Below, in pieces: positions 6,073-9,987 of a stretch of DNA of 9,987 bases. This DNA is from Lachnospiraceae bacterium (GTDB lineage: Bacteria > Bacillota > Clostridia > Lachnospirales > Lachnospiraceae), in contig JAFTXF010000035.1 of assembly GCA_017461685.1 (NCBI GenBank), positions 1 through 9,987 of the forward strand, given 5' to 3'. The first letter of the stretch is position 1; every line of letters begins with the position of its first letter. The notes below the pieces were generated by a model. That model was given only the letters and a program-made list of their open reading frames with translations, did no database searches and was not told where the DNA came from. The position numbers were made by a program, and so were the translations under genes.

Positions 6073-7020
6073 TTATTTAAAAGTGTTCGTATCAATGCCG
6101 CTGTAATCGCGTGGGACGGCCTCTTGACCGGTCTGGCCCGGGTCTGCCTGTGGAGTCTGTGCAGCATCCCCCATATAAGGATTCTGTGCACTATTTGGAG
6201 TGTTATTTACACCAGCTCCGGTACCGATAACAGTCTGACCGGACATGCCGGCAGCGTTGTACCGCAGAGAATGCTGCTGTACCAGATCCAAATAGAAGGC
6301 TGCCTGGGTGGCCTGCATATACGGACTGAGCCAGAGGAAACCGATGCCCGCTGTAAATATGCACAGGAACATCCAGCCGATAAAGCTGAGCTCGATACCA
6401 AACAGACGCATGCGATTACCCTTCATCAACAGTCTGGAACGCTTCCAAATCTCGTTAACCGGCAGGTCAGGATAATCCAAAAGTACATAGTAAACCATAC
6501 TGTATGTCAAACTAATATAAGCAGCATAAATCGCATAGGCAACAGTCAGTAAGAAGAAGATGATGACGAAAAGGCCTGCTGTGCTCGGATCGATGTAAGC
6601 ATCCGTATATAAAAAGGTGTATAAAGACATACCGCCGCCTGCAAAAACCGAAAGGGTCAGGACGAAGATAAGCAGCGCGTAAATCAGTGTTCCCGGCACT
6701 AAATACAGTATGCTTAGCAGATAGAGTAAAAGAGCCTTGCCCGGATGGCACTGAAAACCGTAAATAATATCTGCAAAAGTAGCCTGGTCTTTCTGACCGC
6801 AGCAGATCTTTAACATAAAGCTGGAAATACCTACGGTAAGAAAAATAGATAATATAGTGCCGATAAGGGAACCGAAGCTGATGGAAACATTTTCACTGGT
6901 ACTATAACTAAAAACAACAGAAACTGCTGAGATGAGGAGCGCCATCAGTACAGCTGTCCCCCATTTACCGGAAAGGGCCTCTCTGGCCTGCCTCTTTAGT
7001 TGACTGCCTGTTTTATACAT
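6073..7020 (-). CDS. DUF975 family multi-pass membrane protein
   Basis: This 315-residue protein belongs to the DUF975 family of Firmicutes membrane proteins, whose function is not established. It starts with a short cytosolic helix (MYKTGSQLKRQAREAL, the usual start), then shows about six hydrophobic segments: near residues 22-38, 48-72, 96-126, 147-172, a weaker one after 172, and 208-232. The family signature SRLLMKGNRMRLFGIELSFI (195-214) with the following GW is clear. The C-terminal tail from about 258 to 315 is soluble, rich in Gln, Pro, Gly and Asn, and probably disordered. AAAGGAGG (7038-7031) is 10 bases before the ATG, with a promoter further upstream on the minus strand. It is a single-gene unit that converges on the prfB region. 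The family call is firm; no function can be given. Confidence 0.88.
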   Translation of the reverse strand: MYKTGSQLKRQAREALSGKWGTAVLMALLISAVSVVFSYSTSENVSISFGSLIGTILSIFLTVGISSFMLKICCGQKDQATFADIIYGFQCHPGKALLLYLLSILYLVPGTLIYALLIFVLTLSVFAGGGMSLYTFLYTDAYIDPSTAGLFVIIFFLLTVAYAIYAAYISLTYSMVYYVLLDYPDLPVNEIWKRSRLLMKGNRMRLFGIELSFIGWMFLCIFTAGIGFLWLSPYMQATQAAFYLDLVQQHSLRYNAAGMSGQTVIGTGAGVNNTPNSAQNPYMGDAAQTPQADPGQTGQEAVPRDYSGIDTNTFK

Positions 7021-7057
7021 ATGAAGAATTCCTCCTTTGTCATGTGTGATATATTTT

Positions 7058-7085
7058 ATTATAGTATATCAGTTTAATGTGTGAA
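7058..7085 (-). promoter_or_regulatory. Promoter for the DUF975 gene
   Basis: Read on the minus strand, TTCACA (7085-7080) and TATAAT (7063-7058) are 16 bases apart. It lies about 40 bases before the start codon. It is divergent from the amino acid transporter promoter at 7193-7221. Confidence 0.65.
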
Positions 7086-7098
7086 ATGCAATGAATTG

Positions 7099-7170
7099 TT
7101 TTGCAGAAAGAATTCCGAAAAGTTGCGCAGAGAGAATTCCAAAAAGTTTTGCAGAGAGGATCTTCAAATT
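7099..7170. repeat. Three tandem copies of a 24-bp unit between divergent promoters
   Basis: Units run 7099-7122, 7123-7146 and 7147-7170. All share TTxxGCAGA(A/G)AG; units one and two share AGAATTCC and a run of A ending in G, while unit three drifts after GCAGAGAG. The array lies between the minus-strand DUF975 promoter and the plus-strand transporter promoter. Repeated spacing of 24 bp could place regulator sites at regular intervals on the helix, but no known operator is recognised. Confidence 0.75.
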
Positions 7171-7192
7171 GCAAAATAATTCAATAAATATA

Positions 7193-7221
7193 TTGCATTT
7201 TCTATTTGAAAGTGGTATATT
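7193..7221 (+). promoter_or_regulatory. Promoter for the amino acid ABC transporter operon
   Basis: TTGCAT (7193-7198) and TATATT (7216-7221) are 17 bases apart. The leader to the start codon would be about 60 bases, AT-rich, with TATATTG (7229-7235) and CAATATA (7250-7256) as a weak inverted repeat. The leader is too short for a T-box or large riboswitch. Confidence 0.7.
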
Positions 7222-7290
7222 ATGCAAGTATATTGGGTATTTATACATACAATATATACATAGGATTATGCATACGAGGAGGATATTAGT

Positions 7291-8133
7291 ATGAAGAAAT
7301 TATTAGCTATCGGTATAGCAATGATTATGGCACTGGCTTCTCTGACCGGCTGTGGTGCTGAAGCCAAGACAGCCAAGGTTATCGAGATTGAACTTACCAA
7401 CGAAGATTATGCGTTTGGTGTTGACAAGACACAGCCTGAGCTGTTAGAGAAGACCAATGAGTTTATTGCACAGATTAAGGCAGATGGTACCTTGGATGAA
7501 ATCTGCAATAAATACTTTGGTGACGGCACACCGGAAGCAGTTGTATCTGCTAAGGAAGACCCAAGCAAAGATCAGCTGGTAGTTGCTACCAATGCAGCAT
7601 TTGAGCCTTTCGAATACAAAGATGGTGACAATTACTTAGGTATCGACATGGAAATCGCAGCTTTACTTGCTAAGTATTTGGGCAAGGAACTGGTTATCCA
7701 GCATATGGATTTTGATGCTGTTTGTCTGGCAGTAGGTCAGCAGAAGTGTGACATTGCTATGGCAGGTCTGACTATCAGCGAAGATCGTAAGGAATATGTG
7801 AATTTTACAGATTCTTACTACAAAGCTTCTCAGAAGCTTATCGTTACCGCTGATAATACAGAATTTGACAAGTGTACAGACGCTGCTTCTGTAGAGGCTA
7901 TTTTTAATCAGAAGGATACCAAGACCAAGGTTGGCGTACAGACCGGTACTACAGGTCAGATTTACTGTGAAGGTGACGAAGAGTGGGGCTTTACAGGCTT
8001 TGCTATGGAATGTGTAGGCTACAAGAACGGTTCTTTGGCAGTGCAGGATTTATTAAATGGCAATCTTGATTATGTAATCATCGATTCTGCTCCGGCTGCT
8101 TGCATTACAGAGGCAATTAATGCGGTACAGTAA
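7291..8133 (+). CDS. Amino acid ABC transporter substrate-binding lipoprotein, circularly permuted
   Basis: This 280-residue protein is the extracellular receptor of a polar amino acid importer. Residues 1-20 are a lipoprotein signal peptide ending in the lipobox LTGC, with C21 as the lipid anchor. The core is typical: QLVVATNAAFEPFEY (95-109), GIDMEIAALLAKYLGK, FDAVCLAVGQQKCDIAMAGL, R166 in TISEDRKEYVNFTDSYY (carboxylate contact), VGVQTGTTGQ (215-223) and YVIIDSAPA with D265 (amino group contact). The order is odd. The block that normally ends this family, a strand and helix of the form EYAxxVxKxxxELLEKxNxxIxxxKxDGTLDEI, is here at 30-79 (EDYAFGVDKTQPELLEKTNE, then IKADGTLDEICNKYFGDG), and the protein stops soon after IDSAPA. 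It is joined to the normal N-terminus by a linker at about 80-94. AGGAGG (7277-7282) is 8 bases before the ATG. The substrate is not identified. Confidence 0.92.
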   Translation: MKKLLAIGIAMIMALASLTGCGAEAKTAKVIEIELTNEDYAFGVDKTQPELLEKTNEFIAQIKADGTLDEICNKYFGDGTPEAVVSAKEDPSKDQLVVATNAAFEPFEYKDGDNYLGIDMEIAALLAKYLGKELVIQHMDFDAVCLAVGQQKCDIAMAGLTISEDRKEYVNFTDSYYKASQKLIVTADNTEFDKCTDAASVEAIFNQKDTKTKVGVQTGTTGQIYCEGDEEWGFTGFAMECVGYKNGSLAVQDLLNGNLDYVIIDSAPAACITEAINAVQ

Positions 8134-8134
8134 T

Positions 8135-8263
8135 AGCTTTTTGAATAGCTCTTATATTTAGCTCTTATAAGTAGTTCTGATAATCAGCTCTGATAATCAG
8201 CTTTTACAATCAGCTCTTATAATCAGTTATTGTAATCAGCTTTTAGAATTAGCTTCCATAGAA
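8135..8263. repeat. About ten tandem copies of a 13-bp repeat between binding protein and permease genes
   Basis: The array starts two bases after the stop codon. The first unit is 12 bases (8135-8146); nine 13-base units follow, beginning at 8147, 8160, 8173, 8186, 8199, 8212, 8225, 8238 and 8251. The consensus is AGCTCTTATAATC, with drift such as AGTTCTGATAATC and AGCTTTTAGAATT, and the last unit is degenerate. There are no spacers, so it is not a CRISPR. The period is not a multiple of three and there is no reading frame. Three units contain AGCTCTTA, which is complementary to TAAGAGCT at 8272-8279 in the next hairpin. Confidence 0.9.
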
Positions 8264-8300
8264 CACAGTCTTAAGAGCTTGTTTATTAAGGCTGTGTTTT
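8262..8300 (+). terminator. Terminator-like hairpin between binding protein and permease genes
   Basis: ACACAGTCTTAA (8263-8274) pairs with TTAAGGCTGTGT (8286-8297) at all 12 positions with one G-U; the loop is 11 bases, and TTTATTACATTTATA follows. It ends 26 bases before the permease start. Partial termination or 3' protection here would give more binding protein than permease, a common arrangement in such operons. Confidence 0.75.
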
Positions 8301-8325
8301 ATTACATTTATATATTGAGGTTTTT

Positions 8326-9036
8326 ATGGGTGATTTTGGCCGTAAGGTAGATAGGTTTTTAGAAGTTTTTATTGATAAGAATGGGTATGTGACAGTAATT
8401 GAAGGACTCCAGAATACAATTCTGATCGCGGTGATGGGTTTACTCATCGGTATCTTGATCGGTACCGTAATAGCTGCAGTCAGGGTGATACCGAAGTATA
8501 AGCGCCTTCCGAGGATATTAAACGGAATTTGCGGTTTTTATGTTGCATTATTCCGCGGTACACCGATTGTAGTGCAGCTGTTGGTATTCTACTATGTTAT
8601 GCTGCCGCTCCTGGGGCTCAGGATATCAGGCGTTCAGGTGTCCATTCTGGTATTTGGTCTAAATTCCGCAGCATATATTTCCGAGATTATGCGAAGCGGT
8701 ATCCTGTCCGTAGATGCAGGACAGATGGAGGCAGGACGTGCAGTAGGTCTGGGCTATTGGACCACCATGCTGCGCATTGTTATTCCTCAGGCTGTCAAGA
8801 ATATCCTGCCGACTCTGGGCAACGAATTTATTGCCCTGATTAAGGAAACCTCTGTAGTAAGCTTTGTAGGTGCTGCGGACCTCTATGTGGCATTTAATCA
8901 GATTGGTACCAACAGCTATGAGTTTATGGTTCCTTATCTGGTAATGGCGCTTATTTATATTGTATTGGTACTGATTATCAGTGCAGGTATTAAGATTATG
9001 GAAAGGAGCCTGAGAAAGAGTGATAGACGTAATTAA
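8326..9036 (+). CDS. Amino acid ABC transporter permease (HisM/GlnP family)
   Basis: This 236-residue protein is the membrane channel subunit of the polar amino acid importer. After a short N-terminal stretch it has five hydrophobic segments, near residues 30-52, 68-97, 103-122, 165-188 and 203-224. Family marks are LFRGTPIVVQLLVFYY (75-90), NSAAYISEIMRSGILSV, and the EAA loop EAGRAVGLGYWTTMLRIVIP (135-154), which docks on the ATPase, followed by PTLGNEFIALIKETS. GAGG (8317-8320) lies 5 bases before the ATG. The end overlaps the ATPase start by 17 bases, which points to coupled translation. It probably forms a homodimer, as only one permease gene is present. Its transcription must pass, or start after, the repeat array and hairpin upstream. 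Confidence 0.95.
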   Translation: MGDFGRKVDRFLEVFIDKNGYVTVIEGLQNTILIAVMGLLIGILIGTVIAAVRVIPKYKRLPRILNGICGFYVALFRGTPIVVQLLVFYYVMLPLLGLRISGVQVSILVFGLNSAAYISEIMRSGILSVDAGQMEAGRAVGLGYWTTMLRIVIPQAVKNILPTLGNEFIALIKETSVVSFVGAADLYVAFNQIGTNSYEFMVPYLVMALIYIVLVLIISAGIKIMERSLRKSDRRN

Positions 9037-9850
9037 TCTGCAAAAGCAATTCGGTGATTTAAAGGTTTTAAACGGAATCAGCGTAAAGATTGAAAAAGGC
9101 GATATTATGTGCGTAATCGGTCCGTCAGGTTCCGGTAAAAGTACTTTCCTGCGTTGCTTAAATTGTATGGAGGACCCGACCGGCGGTTCCATTATCTTTA
9201 ACGGAGAGGACCTGACCGATTTTAAGGTGGACATCAATAAGCACCGCAGAAAGATGGGCATGGTGTTCCAGCATTTTAACTTATTTAACAATAAGACAGT
9301 TATTCAAAATATTATGTTTGCTCCCGTGTTTGTACAGTGCGAGGAACTGAAACAGGCGAAAAGGCAGAATGCCCGGAGGCAGTTTACCAACCTGTTCAAG
9401 GCGGCAGCGGACCAAAAGGAACTTGTTCCGATTACAACAACCAAAAAAGAAATAAAAGAAAAGGCTTACAGACAGGCAATGAAGCTGCTGAAGAGAATCG
9501 GCCTGGAGGAGAAGGCAGATGTATATCCGTCTACGCTTTCCGGCGGGCAGAAGCAGCGAGTGGCTATCGTGCGTGCCCTGGCCATGAATCCGGAGGTGAT
9601 TCTGTTTGATGAGCCTACCAGTGCGCTGGATCCGGAGATGGTTGGCGAGGTATTGGACCTGATGAAGGATTTGGCCCGGGAAGGCATGACCATGATTGTG
9701 GTAACCCATGAAATGGGCTTTGCAAGAGAGGTAGCCAATAAGATGCTTTTCATCGACGGAGGGCAGATTTTGGAGAGCGGAGAACCGAAGGAATTCTTTG
9801 GGAATCCGCAGAATCCGAGATTGAAGGAATTTTTATCTAAAGTACTTTAA
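9020..9850 (+). CDS. Amino acid ABC transporter ATP-binding protein with helical-domain insert
   Basis: This 276-residue ATPase powers the importer. Visible motifs are Walker A GPSGSGKST (34-42), Q-loop Q84 (VFQHFNLF), signature LSGGQ (173-177), Walker B VILFDEP (193-199), D-loop SALD (201-204) and switch H230. The start is GTG 9020, inside the end of the permease gene; MIDVINLQKQFG is the normal family start, and GGAG (9004-9007) lies 12 bases upstream. Relatives are about 240 residues long. The extra length lies between the Q-loop and signature, roughly residues 106-150: a basic helical segment (EELKQAKRQNARRQF), then a loop (KAAADQKELVPITTTKKEI), before the usual KAYRQAMKLLKRIGL. This insert sits in the alpha-helical subdomain that touches the permease, so it may be a lineage trait or affect coupling. 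All catalytic residues are present. Confidence 0.95.
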   Translation: MIDVINLQKQFGDLKVLNGISVKIEKGDIMCVIGPSGSGKSTFLRCLNCMEDPTGGSIIFNGEDLTDFKVDINKHRRKMGMVFQHFNLFNNKTVIQNIMFAPVFVQCEELKQAKRQNARRQFTNLFKAAADQKELVPITTTKKEIKEKAYRQAMKLLKRIGLEEKADVYPSTLSGGQKQRVAIVRALAMNPEVILFDEPTSALDPEMVGEVLDLMKDLAREGMTMIVVTHEMGFAREVANKMLFIDGGQILESGEPKEFFGNPQNPRLKEFLSKVL

Positions 9851-9859
9851 AAAAGGGAA

Positions 9860-9987
9860 TAAAAACACGCGTTTGCGAGACTCGGTGATTGCCGGCCGGA
9901 GCAATATATATTCTGCTTCAGGGACACTCCCGTTCCATGAAACTCTGCAGCAGTACTAAGCTCAAGTGCGGCTTTCAGCCTTCTTTC
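9860..9987. other. Hairpin-rich noncoding tail, cut by the window edge
   Basis: No gene is evident after the ATPase stop. The stretch is richer in G and C than the other intergenic regions and holds several short dyads: ATTGC/GCAAT (9888-9892 with 9901-9905) enclosing a CCGGCCGG palindrome, GGGA/TCCC (9921-9924 with 9928-9931), CTGCAG, and GGCT/AGCC (9970-9973 with 9977-9980) followed by TTCTTTC. No clear terminator for the transporter operon is seen before it. It may be a structured RNA on either strand or an interspersed repeat; I do not recognise a named family. Confidence 0.4.

Noticed and set aside
7228..7290. Riboswitch or T-box in the transporter leader
   Set aside because: The leader is only about 60 bases, AT-rich, with no specifier or terminator-antiterminator arrangement.
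7091..7294. Open frame of 67 codons with an AERIPKSF-type peptide repeat
   Set aside because: It has no ribosome binding site, its repeats only reflect the 24-bp DNA repeats, it contains the transporter promoter, and it runs into the receptor start. It is unlikely to be a gene.
8135..8263. Possible CRISPR array
   Set aside because: Units are 13 bp and directly adjacent with no unique spacers, and no cas genes are near.
8659..9291. Long minus-strand frame opposite the permease and ATPase
   Set aside because: It is a shadow of two well-supported genes, with no family signal or ribosome binding site.
9847..9987. Minus-strand open frame entering from the window edge (about 46 codons)
   Set aside because: The stretch is short, its product matches no family I know, and the region is dominated by small hairpins. 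It could still be the end of a gene, but nothing supports that here.

Overview
The window looks like chromosomal DNA of a low-to-mid GC Gram-positive anaerobe, most likely a Lachnospiraceae-type member of Clostridia. The clues are strong purine-rich ribosome binding sites (AGGAGG type), AT-rich sigma-A-like promoters, a SecA with a CxC-x8-CC zinc tail, a DUF975 membrane protein, a lipoprotein-type amino-acid-binding protein, and T-rich intrinsic terminators. The lineage call is inference from gene style, not from a search.

Layout. 22-1357 (+) holds a two-gene unit, a DegV-family fatty-acid-binding protein and a GNAT acetyltransferase, closed by a terminator. 1464-5317 (+) is a housekeeping block: a promoter, secA, a strong intergenic hairpin, and prfB (RF2). 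prfB has no programmed frameshift: it reads CTT GAC at codons 25-26, where the E. coli gene has the CTT TGA C shift site. 5280-6048 is an accessory insert: a 21-bp perfect direct repeat containing the last codons and stop of prfB brackets about 750 bp. That interval holds a promoter with an operator-like dyad, a shortened RelE/HigB-like toxin reading frame, an Xre-type antitoxin and several palindromes. 6028-7085 (-) is a DUF975 membrane protein gene facing the insert across a shared bidirectional terminator.

7099-9850 (+) is a polar amino acid ABC importer operon: promoter, substrate-binding lipoprotein, permease, ATPase. The binding protein appears to be circularly permuted, because the segment that normally ends this family lies at the N-terminus, straight after the lipobox. 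The ATPase has an extra stretch of about 35 residues in its helical region. Between the binding protein and permease genes lie about ten copies of a 13-bp tandem repeat and then a terminator-like hairpin, which suggests stepped-down expression of the membrane parts. A second, 24-bp tandem repeat lies upstream of the operon promoter. The last ~125 bases are noncoding, relatively GC-rich and full of short hairpins, and run off the window edge.

The best candidates for new biology are the permuted binding protein with its repeat-plus-hairpin leader to the permease, and the small toxin-antitoxin cassette sitting exactly at the 3' end of prfB.
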